A DNA stretch of 64,000 bases from Deefgea salmonis. GTDB lineage: Bacteria > Pseudomonadota > Gammaproteobacteria > Burkholderiales > Chitinibacteraceae. The position numbers and the translations under genes are program-made. Below the pieces are notes generated by a model. The model had not been told where the DNA came from. It made no database searches and saw nothing but the letters and a program-made list of their open reading frames with translations. Location of the stretch: the NCBI RefSeq assembly GCF_020531905.1, contig NZ_JAJAWG010000003.1, forward strand, positions 310,001 through 374,000, in the 5' to 3' direction. Shown in pieces: positions 35,328 through 42,400 of the stretch; the first letter of the stretch is position 1; every line of letters begins with the position of its first letter.

Positions 35328-36077
35328 ATGCTGAGAAAATACGAAGAATTTATTGCCAGCGAATTCAGTTCATGTGTTCAAAACACAATCACACGACTAG
35401 CGGCAGAAGACACCTATCGCCCTTTTCATAGCGCGCTACTTTCTGAACAAGCCTTGTTCTGGAGCAGATTTGAACGATCATTTAGCACCTCCTTTGGCCA
35501 GAGAGTCATAGAGAAAATTTCACAAGCAGCCGCCCTATCTGGGGGTGCGGAAGTGGCTACAAATCAACAAGCTACTATTGTTAATCTCTCACAGTCGCAG
35601 CTAAATTCCATTGAGGATCATATTACGGGATTGCGGACAGGTAGCAGATTAACCAATTGGAATGCAGATATTGCAGCAATGTCAGCCGCTCCCCCAACAG
35701 GAGATCAATATCAAATCCGAGTTATCTCAGATTTATACTGGACAAAGAATGGCGTAAATAACTACATGAGCATAAAGACAGTTAAGCCAAATATAGATCA
35801 AACAGCAGAAGCAAAACGTGATTTATTGAAGCTAAAACTAGCAGACCCAACTGCCAATGTCTATTATGGACTTTACTACAACCCATATGGCGAAAGTAAA
35901 CTTGACTATGCTTGGAGTCCACCAAAAAATATTTTCAACTTTAATACCGACCCCTGCATTTTGATTGGCAAAGAATATTGGGATACTCTAGGTGGCGTTG
36001 GATTCTATGAAGAAGTCCTTGCTATAGCTGCCAGAGTTGGAATCATTACAAGACAGCAAATTCAGGGATTAAGATAA
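35328..36077 (+). CDS. TdeIII-like type II restriction endonuclease
   Basis: The 249-residue protein resembles the TdeIII family of type II endonucleases: an alpha-helical N-terminus, then QIRVISDLYWTKNGVNNYMSIKTVKP, in which D...S-I-K fits a PD-(D/E)xK-like core, and NVYYGLYYNPYGESKLDYAWSPP with IGKEYWDTLGG near the end. The convergent C5-cytosine methyltransferase next to it makes an R-M pair likely. AAGGG five bases before ATG 35,328 supports the start. The family match is from recognition alone; the target site is not readable. Confidence 0.75.
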   Translation: MLRKYEEFIASEFSSCVQNTITRLAAEDTYRPFHSALLSEQALFWSRFERSFSTSFGQRVIEKISQAAALSGGAEVATNQQATIVNLSQSQLNSIEDHITGLRTGSRLTNWNADIAAMSAAPPTGDQYQIRVISDLYWTKNGVNNYMSIKTVKPNIDQTAEAKRDLLKLKLADPTANVYYGLYYNPYGESKLDYAWSPPKNIFNFNTDPCILIGKEYWDTLGGVGFYEEVLAIAARVGIITRQQIQGLR

Positions 36078-36078
36078 T

Positions 36079-36106
36079 AAAAAAGCACCCAGTGGGTGCT
36101 TTTTTT
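36079..36106. terminator. bidirectional terminator between restriction genes
   Basis: AAAAAAGCACCC/GGGTGCTTTTTT with an AGT loop lies between the convergent endonuclease and methyltransferase stop codons and serves both. Confidence 0.9.
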
Positions 36107-37553
36107 ATGATTCAAACAGTTCCATATTTATAGACTTCTTCGCTCGGAGCTTTGAATTTTTGCCTTGACTACCAATAATTTCATGTTTGGAAATCCAAGT
36201 TTTATGATCGGTTTCCTTATACCTTGAATAAGCAAAACCTTCATAAACTTTAGTTGGTTTCCCTTGCATGTGATTAAGAATCAATTTCCCAATTGCTTCA
36301 CCCAATCCAGCCGGAACAGCATTGCCAACCTGCTTATATTGGTCAACCAGAGATCCACAAATAACCCATTCATCTGGGAATTGTTGCACTCTTTTGTACT
36401 CCTGAATGCTCAATGGACGATCTTCTACAGGATGGGCTAAATCTGTAGCCGGCATAGCTGGATGAGTCACCAAAGTAGGAGCAGGCTTGTCCCAAGCTAA
36501 CCTTCTAAAAAATCCGGTCTTCCCACCACCAGCATAAAAAGACTTTCCAAGAGCTTGTTTTTGAATCTCAAGAGGAAGATGTTTCCAGTATTCACCGGGG
36601 CCAAGCATTTTGTAATAGCGGAGCCGCCCTTCTGGAAAGGTTAAATGTTCATGCTGCGCATTTTCGAGACCTTCAACCGCATTGCGGAAAGTATTCCACT
36701 TAGGAAGATTGAAATCTGACTTGTCGCTATGAGTTGGCTCCAAATAAGGAAGCTCTTCACCGCCCCTGTGGCAAATCAAAACAACTCGTTCCCTTACTTG
36801 TGGAGATCCATAATTAGCCGAATTGTAGAGATTGAAGGAAACACCATATCCAGCCTTTTTCAATCTATCAAGAATCAGCAACAGAGCACCGCCGGGTAAT
36901 TCCTCTGACTCCAAAGGATTTTCATCACCACGATCAGCATGGGGACGATGGGAAAGCGGAGCAGACAATAGGCCTCGTACATTCTCAAGAACAGCATACT
37001 TGGGCTTGAGTTGTTCAATTAATTCAATATAACGAATAAGTGCGCCACCCCGTTGATCATTGAATCCACGACGAGATCCAGCGGTGCTGAATGCTTGACA
37101 AGGTGGCCCACCAACAATGAGGTCAATTTCTTCATTTTGCGAAAGACCAGCAGCATCCCTAATCTGTTCAGCAGAATAATTCCAAACATCACCAAGAAGG
37201 GCAATATCTGGATTGTTAGCAGCAATGGTTTTCCTGCAAGCCTTGTCAAACTCGCAAGCAAGCATAACTTCAATGCCTGCTTTTTTAAGGCCTAAATCAA
37301 GTCCCATAGCCCCAGAAAAAAAACTCAAGGCAACAACATTTGGTTTGGGCTTGTTCGTTCTTTTCTTATCTGGTGGGTTCACATGGTTCTGTGGCACAGC
37401 TAAAAAATTCTCTAAATTCTCACGGTCAACGAGCCACTGTTTACCAAGCTGCTCTCCAGCGATCTTCCCCTGCTTCAAAAGGGTACGGACTCGCTGCTCT
37501 GTCAACTGCATAAGTTCAGCAGCTTCTTTGGTACTGATAACATTTGGAATCAT
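36105..37553 (-). CDS. DNA (cytosine-5)-methyltransferase with N-terminal HTH
   Basis: The 482-residue enzyme methylates cytosine in the target of the neighbouring endonuclease. C5-methylase motifs appear in order: LSFFSGAMGLDLGLKKAG (motif I), VGGPPCQAFSTAGSRRG (motif IV with catalytic Cys), LENVRG (VI), QVRERVVLI (VIII), and NAVPAGLGEAIG (X). The first ~50 residues form an excisionase-type helix-turn-helix (STKEAAELMQLTEQRVRTLL, then GEQLGKQWLVDRENLENFL) not part of the usual enzyme, which may let the methylase bind its own promoter. The start is ATG 37,553: the -10 box at 37,586-37,591 overlaps any longer frame. Confidence 0.93.
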   Translation of the reverse strand: MIPNVISTKEAAELMQLTEQRVRTLLKQGKIAGEQLGKQWLVDRENLENFLAVPQNHVNPPDKKRTNKPKPNVVALSFFSGAMGLDLGLKKAGIEVMLACEFDKACRKTIAANNPDIALLGDVWNYSAEQIRDAAGLSQNEEIDLIVGGPPCQAFSTAGSRRGFNDQRGGALIRYIELIEQLKPKYAVLENVRGLLSAPLSHRPHADRGDENPLESEELPGGALLLILDRLKKAGYGVSFNLYNSANYGSPQVRERVVLICHRGGEELPYLEPTHSDKSDFNLPKWNTFRNAVEGLENAQHEHLTFPEGRLRYYKMLGPGEYWKHLPLEIQKQALGKSFYAGGGKTGFFRRLAWDKPAPTLVTHPAMPATDLAHPVEDRPLSIQEYKRVQQFPDEWVICGSLVDQYKQVGNAVPAGLGEAIGKLILNHMQGKPTKVYEGFAYSRYKETDHKTWISKHEIIGSQGKNSKLRAKKSINMELFES

Positions 37554-37585
37554 GTTGTTTCGCCATCGAATGTTTTTATAGTCCA

Positions 37586-37614
37586 ATTATAGCGCAAGAG
37601 GCAAAACCCGGCAA
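37586..37614 (-). promoter_or_regulatory. promoter of the C5-methyltransferase gene
   Basis: On the minus strand TTGCCG (37,609-37,614) and a perfect TATAAT (37,586-37,591) are separated by 17 bp. The transcript would start about 25 bases before ATG 37,553. Confidence 0.75.
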
Positions 37615-37625
37615 TGAGACAAGCA

Positions 37626-37658
37626 TAAAAAAAGCCAGTCTTACGACTAGCCTTTTTA
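37626..37658 (-). terminator. minus-strand terminator upstream of the methyltransferase
   Basis: On the minus strand the RNA AAGGCUAGUC/GACUGGCUU pairs (with G-U wobbles) around a GUAA loop and is followed by a T-run. The plus-strand version pairs poorly. It therefore suggests minus-strand transcription arriving from 37,660-38,660. Confidence 0.5.
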
Positions 37659-38167
37659 TTTCGTTAGATTCGGCACCACCCGGTTTCTAACAGCACACTT
37701 GACATTTAAGAAAATCTTATTAGAAGTGTACTACCACGAACAAACTAATCATATTAGATATTTTTTAATTGTCAATAACTCGAAACTGATTATTTGCTCT
37801 TGGTAAAACAAGGGCATTTTTTATGCCTGAATGAAAGATGGATTGATATGTTATATGTCACAAGGCAACCATAAGACCTTGGAATCAGCGTTCAATCAAT
37901 CCAGGAAGAAGTTAGGAGAGTAGAGGATGCTTGTTCATGGTTGAATAATACAGCGACGAACAAATGCAAAACTTGAATGATTTAGGCACTAAATAATAAC
38001 CATGCGCCTGTAACAACAAGCAGACTCAAAATCCTGAAAGTATTTAATCAGTCATTTGTGTGACGAAAATAGCATGGCTCATTAGAGTGTAGTAGTTTGG
38101 CAAAATTACAGCGATACGGCATAAGATAAGTCCGAATGCAACTGGCGAGAAGTTGCAACCAAGCCAA

Positions 38168-38302
38168 ATGAACGAGCCCAATAACACAAATGCCATTGTT
38201 TGCGAACAATGGAGTTTCTTTCAGACTACTGATGAGGAATTATTCATGCCGATTCCTCAAGGCAAGAAGTTGGGTTGTGCAAAGCAAAAGGTTAAGGCTT
38301 AG
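38168..38302 (+). CDS. possible small protein, 44 residues
   Basis: The frame reads MNEPNNTNAIVCEQWSFF and continues with TTDEELFMPIPQGKKLG, ending in AKQKVKA. Composition and the FMPIPQGKKLG stretch look protein-like rather than random, and the frame stays open for another ~24 codons upstream. There is no convincing ribosome site at the first ATG; an internal ATG (38,246) has GAGGA eight bases before it. I do not recognise the sequence. Confidence 0.3.
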   Translation: MNEPNNTNAIVCEQWSFFQTTDEELFMPIPQGKKLGCAKQKVKA

Positions 38303-38313
38303 TTCATAGAAAT

Positions 38314-38382
38314 ATGGATGCCGTGGAGATCCTGCACACTGCTGTTAGATTGGCAGAAAACGACTACGGTTTCAGTGAGTAG
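38314..38382 (+). CDS. possible micro-protein, 22 residues
   Basis: The frame MDAVEILHTAVRLAENDYGF, followed by Ser-Glu and stop, is a clean amphipathic helix just after the 44-residue frame and before the hairpins at 38,399. It has no strong ribosome site. It is a candidate only. Confidence 0.25.
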   Translation: MDAVEILHTAVRLAENDYGFSE

Positions 38383-38398
38383 CTAACCACTTACTGGG

Positions 38399-38478
38399 GT
38401 CTTTTCAATTAAATGGAAAGAGACAAAAGCAAAACGATTTTATTAAAAATCGTAGGGTAAGGCTTTGTCTTTTTCTTT
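38399..38478 (+). ncRNA. overlapping alternative hairpins (attenuator-like)
   Basis: GTCTTTTC (38,399-38,406) can pair with GGAAAGAGAC (38,415-38,424), but that segment can instead pair with GCTTTGTCTTTTTC (38,462-38,475) around an inner perfect stem ACGATTTT/AAAATCGT (38,434-38,453). The second fold ends in a T-rich run. This could be an attenuator or simply a large terminator. Confidence 0.4.
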
Positions 38479-38664
38479 GGAAAAATACAAAGCTGTGTAC
38501 CATCAATAACCAGTAAATGATGATTAACAATCTTCAAACAACCATTAACTCGTTAGAGATTTACGATAGTAAATAAAAATGGAGTAGCGCCGATTTATTG
38601 ACACTAGCATGTTGACAACAATAATTCTCTTGTTAGTCTAAAACTATAACAATACGGAGAAAAT

Positions 38665-39198
38665 ATGCTAGACAAAATACTCAATTCATTCGGTTCAATA
38701 TTGAAATTCTTTGGTGTAATGATTGGCCTCATTGTGGTATCTGCAATCATTTGGACTTTTTATACATTGTCAGGAGGTTCTTCCAACCGCCACGACAAAG
38801 AGCCAGAAGTTAAATCTATAGCCTTACAAACTCAATCTAAGGAAACTGCAAAACCAAAGGACAATGGACTTGCAAGTCAATTAAGTCTTAAGGTGATAAA
38901 CATCCAAGGGCACTATTTTGATATGGTAAGTGCTTACGATAAAGTGAATGTGGATGTTGAAATTGAAAACACCAGCGGCAAAACCTTGAAAGGCTTTCTT
39001 GGTGATGTGATTATTAAAGATGCCTTTGGTGATGTCGTGAAAACTGTTAGCTACAAAAGTGATGAAGATTTGCCACCAGGCAAAACCACTCGCAAACTTT
39101 CTCTAGAGTTGAATATATACATGAAAGATGATCAGAGATTGGCAGCATTGAACAAATTCACCTCTGAGTTCCATATTGAAAAAATCTTGACTGAGTAA
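38665..39198 (+). CDS. hypothetical membrane-anchored protein
   Basis: The 177 residues have one N-terminal membrane helix (ILKFFGVMIGLIVVSAIIWTFY, about residues 12-33), a charged linker and a C-terminal beta-sandwich-like domain with YDKVNVDVEIENTSGKTLKGF and DLPPGKTTRKLSLEL, similar in style to domains that recognise extracytoplasmic partners. GGAG lies 7-8 bases before the ATG. A shared-type terminator follows. No function can be assigned; it is probably element cargo or an entry/exclusion factor. Confidence 0.65.
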   Translation: MLDKILNSFGSILKFFGVMIGLIVVSAIIWTFYTLSGGSSNRHDKEPEVKSIALQTQSKETAKPKDNGLASQLSLKVINIQGHYFDMVSAYDKVNVDVEIENTSGKTLKGFLGDVIIKDAFGDVVKTVSYKSDEDLPPGKTTRKLSLELNIYMKDDQRLAALNKFTSEFHIEKILTE

Positions 39199-39230
39199 AT
39201 CACAAAGGCACTCTGAATAGAGATATACAG

Positions 39231-39254
39231 AAAGCACCGTCAGGTGCTTTTTTT
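39231..39254 (+). terminator. shared-type terminator
   Basis: AAAGCACC/GGTGCTTT followed by T-run after the membrane-protein gene. Confidence 0.85.
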
Positions 39255-39457
39255 ACGACCTAACGTCAGACGTTAGGACCTCACGTGCCACTGCATGTAC
39301 CTTCTTCACTGACAAGCGTACAGTTCGTTCTATTGGTTGGCGACACAAAGAAGTCAATCAAATAAAGCGATCAAATACCTATTCAGTGACTAACTGTAGT
39401 GACTACCCACTTTATACCTACTATGTAGATTGGCTACATGGAAAGGAGGGAATAAAT

Positions 39458-39466
39458 ATGATTTAA
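39458..39466 (+). other. two-codon minigene ATG-ATT-TAA with strong Shine-Dalgarno
   Basis: A full AAGGAGG (39,443-39,449) stands eight bases before ATG ATT TAA. The true gene start (ATG 39,483) with its own AAGGA follows 16 bases after the stop. The ribosome site is stronger than any other in the element, so the dipeptide frame is probably translated. Confidence 0.6.
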
Positions 39467-39482
39467 ATTAAAGGAAAATATC

Positions 39483-39818
39483 ATGAACCAACTTAATCTT
39501 ATCGCAGTCCCTAACGGTGCTTTTACTCTTGAAGAAGCTCTTCAAGATTCAACAGTTCAACAAGCTATTCAAATGATTAAAACCATTGAAGGCACCACAA
39601 CATCAAAAATCAAGGCTTTTCTCGCCATCTATCAAATGATTGATGCTTTGTCTCAAATGCGCCAGCAAAACATTGATATGAGCCAATTGCACTACGAGAA
39701 TTTTAGAAACTCAATGACGATGGTTATTAATGTTAGCTACGATTCAATCATGAAGTCTTTCACTAATCACGAACGCAAAATGCTTCAAGAGTTGGTTGCA
39801 AAAGCTCCTGCACACTAA
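39483..39818 (+). CDS. hypothetical protein
   Basis: The 111 residues are all-helical in character: LEEALQDSTVQQAIQMIKTI, KIKAFLAIYQMIDALSQMRQ, and SIMKSFTNHERKMLQELVAK. I recognise no family. There is no signal or membrane segment. AAGGA at 39,471 supports the ATG. The gene is single, between a minigene leader and a terminator, which suggests high or regulated expression. Confidence 0.65.
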   Translation: MNQLNLIAVPNGAFTLEEALQDSTVQQAIQMIKTIEGTTTSKIKAFLAIYQMIDALSQMRQQNIDMSQLHYENFRNSMTMVINVSYDSIMKSFTNHERKMLQELVAKAPAH

Positions 39819-39837
39819 GCTTCAGCAGCACCAAAAA

Positions 39838-39864
39838 CAAAGGCTCCAATTTGGAGCCTTTTTT
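39838..39864 (+). terminator. terminator
   Basis: GGCTCCAA/TTGGAGCC with T-run after the gene ending at 39,818. Confidence 0.85.
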
Positions 39865-39922
39865 GTTGATCTCTGCGCCTATGTCAGTCAAAATCATATG
39901 AATTTAACTAACAACACTGCAC

Positions 39923-40288
39923 ATGGCAAAGTCACCCAAAGACATACAACGATTGCAGGTAATCGGTAAGAGCTTGCAGAAGCTGCGAGTGAAAACAGGC
40001 TATTCACAAGAAGAGGTTTCTGAACGTCTTAATATCACTTCCAAGTCGTATGGTGCATATGAGCAAGGCACTTCCACACCGGACATTCTGAGATTGATTC
40101 AGATTGCTGAAATATTTGAATGTGAGCTTGATGAACTTCTAGTTGGCATCAGTTCAAAACCTGATGACCAGGCCAAACACATAGCCAGCCTTCTACAAGG
40201 AGTTAAACGAGCCGATAGACTCCACATTGTCAGAATTGTGGAGAAAATATGCCTAATTTCAAAAGGCAAATCAAAAATAGACTCCTAA
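39923..40288 (+). CDS. XRE-family transcriptional regulator of the element
   Basis: The 121-residue protein has a canonical helix-turn-helix at residues 14-68 (LQKLRVKTGYSQEEVSERLN, KSYGAYEQGTSTPDILRLI, AEIFECELDELL) and a helical C-terminus (ADRLHIVRIVEKICLI) likely for dimerisation. It is the best candidate for the control protein of the element (integrase, mobilization or restriction genes). The ATG has no clear ribosome site, so it may be leaderless or weakly translated. Confidence 0.85.
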   Translation: MAKSPKDIQRLQVIGKSLQKLRVKTGYSQEEVSERLNITSKSYGAYEQGTSTPDILRLIQIAEIFECELDELLVGISSKPDDQAKHIASLLQGVKRADRLHIVRIVEKICLISKGKSKIDS

Positions 40289-40419
40289 CTGGTGTCATTT
40301 TTCTGGGCAGCTTAGTTGCAGAATAGTGCCCACGTCAATCAAAAGTGCATTAGTTAATCGCTAAAGCAACCAGCCTTATATTAATTCTAGCAAATAGAAT
40401 TTTTGAAGCAATAGAACAT

Positions 40420-40443
40420 AAGCACTCAAACGAGTGCTTTTTT
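40420..40443 (+). terminator. shared-type terminator
   Basis: AAGCACTC/GAGTGCTT around AAAC, followed by T-run; the stem and loop are identical to those at 41,007. Confidence 0.85.
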
Positions 40444-40544
40444 ATTGGCTGAAAAATTATCAGGCCCGATCACTTCTAAATCACATCAATAGCCATTGAC
40501 TTGCATTATTTATTTTCTTATTTTAAGCAAAAAAGGAAAATAAT

Positions 40545-40994
40545 ATGAAAATCAAAAATAGCATCATTTGTGGAATATTGGCGAGCTTATTTTTAGTAGG
40601 TGCAAACGCTTTTGCTGCCGACTGGAAACCATCAACGATAGAAAAAGGAGGTCAAGAGTTATATGGCCGATTAGATTTCTCACCAGCCCACAATGAGTTT
40701 ATGGCACTAAAAGCGCCTAGCCAAAAGGGAAAAGTCATTTTTATATTCAAGAGGGAACCTCTAGCGGAAACTGTTGGAGCAATTTATGGCTTCTTTACTG
40801 ATGCCATATTTATTCTCTATCCTAATGACCCGAAAGACTATATTAATTCCAAACCTGAGCCTTACGAGCTATCAGATGGAACTGAAGGCATCGTATTCAA
40901 GTCAAAGAAATACATTTACTTTGCACAACCAATAGACATGTCTCGCAGTGATACAAGGATTGGTACCATGATATTCTGGAGAGAAGCCAGATAA
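40545..40994 (+). CDS. secreted hypothetical protein
   Basis: The 149-residue protein begins with a clear signal peptide (MKIKNSIICGILASLFLVGANAFAAD). The mature part is about 125 residues and contains GRLDFSPAHNEFMALK, KVIFIFKREPLAE and KSKKYIYFAQPIDMSR. I recognise no family. AAGGA eight to nine bases before the ATG supports the start. Export to the periplasm by an element gene hints at a surface or donor-recipient function, but nothing more can be said. Confidence 0.7.
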   Translation: MKIKNSIICGILASLFLVGANAFAADWKPSTIEKGGQELYGRLDFSPAHNEFMALKAPSQKGKVIFIFKREPLAETVGAIYGFFTDAIFILYPNDPKDYINSKPEPYELSDGTEGIVFKSKKYIYFAQPIDMSRSDTRIGTMIFWREAR

Positions 40995-41006
40995 TTTAAT
41001 TTCCCG

Positions 41007-41031
41007 AAGCACTCAAACGAGTGCTTTTTTT
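41007..41031 (+). terminator. shared-type terminator
   Basis: AAGCACTC/GAGTGCTT around AAAC followed by seven T. Confidence 0.85.
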
Positions 41032-41195
41032 ATTTCTGCATTTTTTTCCCCATCCCTGCGGGAGCACCTACTTCATTTATGCGTTGCAAAATAAAGCAGG
41101 TCGATGAAATGCACTCTTACAACTGGCGCACGTAGTGAGAACGCTCCGCCGTTCTTCCAATATGTGAGGCCGGGGCCGGCACCAGCCAAGTGCGT

Positions 41196-41402
41196 TTAGT
41201 CAGAGCCATTTACATCAACAGCACCGGGAAGAAGTCTATTTTTTCTCACGATTGATTCAAGGATCATTTTCAGTTCTTGAATCTTTTGAGCATCATTTCC
41301 AATAGTAAAAGCTTGAACCAAGTCCCTCAAGTCTGCCACTGAAACACTCAATTCATCAATTGAAGTGAGTTGGCTTTTGTCATAGTTGAACTCAACTTTC
41401 AT
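41196..41402 (-). CDS. small hypothetical protein, coupled pair member
   Basis: The 68-residue protein starts MKVEFNYDKSQLTSIDEL and is acidic and helical (VADLRDLVQAFTIG, IQELKMILESIVRK). I choose ATG 41,402, with TTGGAAG upstream, over the longer ATG at 41,429. Its start overlaps the end of the upstream gene by 11 bases, so the two are probably made together, as in toxin-antitoxin or accessory mobilization pairs. No function is recognised. Confidence 0.5.
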   Translation of the reverse strand: MKVEFNYDKSQLTSIDELSVSVADLRDLVQAFTIGNDAQKIQELKMILESIVRKNRLLPGAVDVNGSD

Positions 41403-41703
41403 TTTTACTTCCAACCATTTTTGAAACATATTTTGATTTTTGGATCAGTGTTTCCTTGATCAATTGCTCTAGATTAGTTCCATTTTTAATTGCATATTCT
41501 TCAAGAGCCTTGCAGTTTTCTTCACCAATGAACTTGAAGTAGGCAGCGGCGCGAGCCTGTTTTTTCTTCTGAACATATTCACTCACTGCATTTCTAACTA
41601 CCATGCCGAAGTTATCTGACTGCCCCGCATTGATTAAATAATCATCAATCCACTCAGCATCTTCGTTGCGAATAAATGCAGTTTTTTTCTTGCAACCCTT
41701 CAT
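41392..41703 (-). CDS. hypothetical small protein, possibly DNA-binding mobilization accessory
   Basis: The 103-residue protein begins MKGCKKKTAFIRNEDAEWID and contains GQSDNFGMVVRNAVSEYVQKKKQ, a stretch like ribbon-helix-helix MobC-type accessory proteins, then a helical tail rich in Lys and Glu. AGGAGG before ATG 41,703 is near perfect. It is divergent from the mobC-like gene, across the candidate oriT, which supports a role at the origin of transfer. A toxin-antitoxin role cannot be excluded. Confidence 0.55.
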   Translation of the reverse strand: MKGCKKKTAFIRNEDAEWIDDYLINAGQSDNFGMVVRNAVSEYVQKKKQARAAAYFKFIGEENCKALEEYAIKNGTNLEQLIKETLIQKSKYVSKMVGSKNES

Positions 41704-41848
41704 AAAATTCCTCCTGTTTTTATGAAGCATATGAAATCAGATAGATAAAACAAGACCCATTCCGAAAATGTCAGCTATCGAGTTTTTTCATAATCGTGGA
41801 CATTATTTTTTAATTTCGTAAAATTAAGAGTACAGAACAGCAAGACAA

Positions 41849-41922
41849 ATAAACCATACCGTCGCTTAACCCCTTACGGGCTTAACCAACGTGGTTTATC
41901 TCTTGTTAGGGCGTTGCCCTAA
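41849..41922. other. candidate origin of transfer (oriT)
   Basis: Between the divergent mobilization-type genes lie ATAAACCA/TGGTTTAT (41,849-41,899), two direct copies of GCTTAACC inside it, and a perfect TTAGGGC-GTT-GCCCTAA (41,906-41,922). Such nested repeats next to a relaxase operon are usual at oriT. The exact nick site is not identifiable. Confidence 0.55.
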
Positions 41923-41963
41923 GACCCTAAAAATGCTTAAAACAAAAATAAAAAGGAGAGCAT

Positions 41964-42389
41964 ATGAGCAAAGAATTAGAACCAAAATTGCACCCAGGAA
42001 GACATGGCAATGCTGATGATCATTTATACAAACGCACTCACTCATTAGACATTCGTTTATCTCCAGTTGAGTTCATTGCATTGAAAGAGTCATGGAATAA
42101 AACTCAATTTAATTCAATGGCCTCTTATGTTCGCAACACCATCTTCAAAGGAAATGAAAAGAAGATTGACTTCTACTTTGAAGAAAAGCAGCAAGATCGC
42201 ATCCTTGCAGGAAAATATTTAGCGGAGCTAAATAAACAAGGAAAGAATTTGAATCAGATCGCAAAGCAGCTAAGTTTAAAAACAGATTTCACAAAACAAG
42301 AGACAAAATTACTTGTTGACGATCTGAAAAATACATTGCTTGCCATTCAAGAAATCAAAGATAAATTTTCTGTACAGAAGAAAATTTAA
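41964..42389 (+). CDS. MobC-like relaxosome accessory protein
   Basis: The 141-residue protein shows a ribbon-helix-helix type start (HSLDIRLSPVEFIALKESWN) and the typical MobC end region LAELNKQGKNLNQIAKQLS. Such proteins bind oriT and help the relaxase melt the DNA. AAGGAGAG lies just upstream of the ATG. The relaxase gene starts 12 bases after its stop codon, forming one operon. Confidence 0.82.
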   Translation: MSKELEPKLHPGRHGNADDHLYKRTHSLDIRLSPVEFIALKESWNKTQFNSMASYVRNTIFKGNEKKIDFYFEEKQQDRILAGKYLAELNKQGKNLNQIAKQLSLKTDFTKQETKLLVDDLKNTLLAIQEIKDKFSVQKKI

Positions 42390-42400
42390 GGCTTGGTTTT

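Larger units (their letters stand above)
37659..38664. other. ~1-kb gap with tiny frames and hairpins
   Basis: No frame above 60 codons exists here. It holds short protein-like frames (37,855-37,923; 38,168-38,302; 38,314-38,382), a perfect 8-bp palindrome (CCATTGTT/AACAATGG, 38,193-38,212) and the large hairpins at 38,399-38,478. It may be a small-gene or RNA region, a replication or control region of the element, or a decayed gene. Confidence 0.5.
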
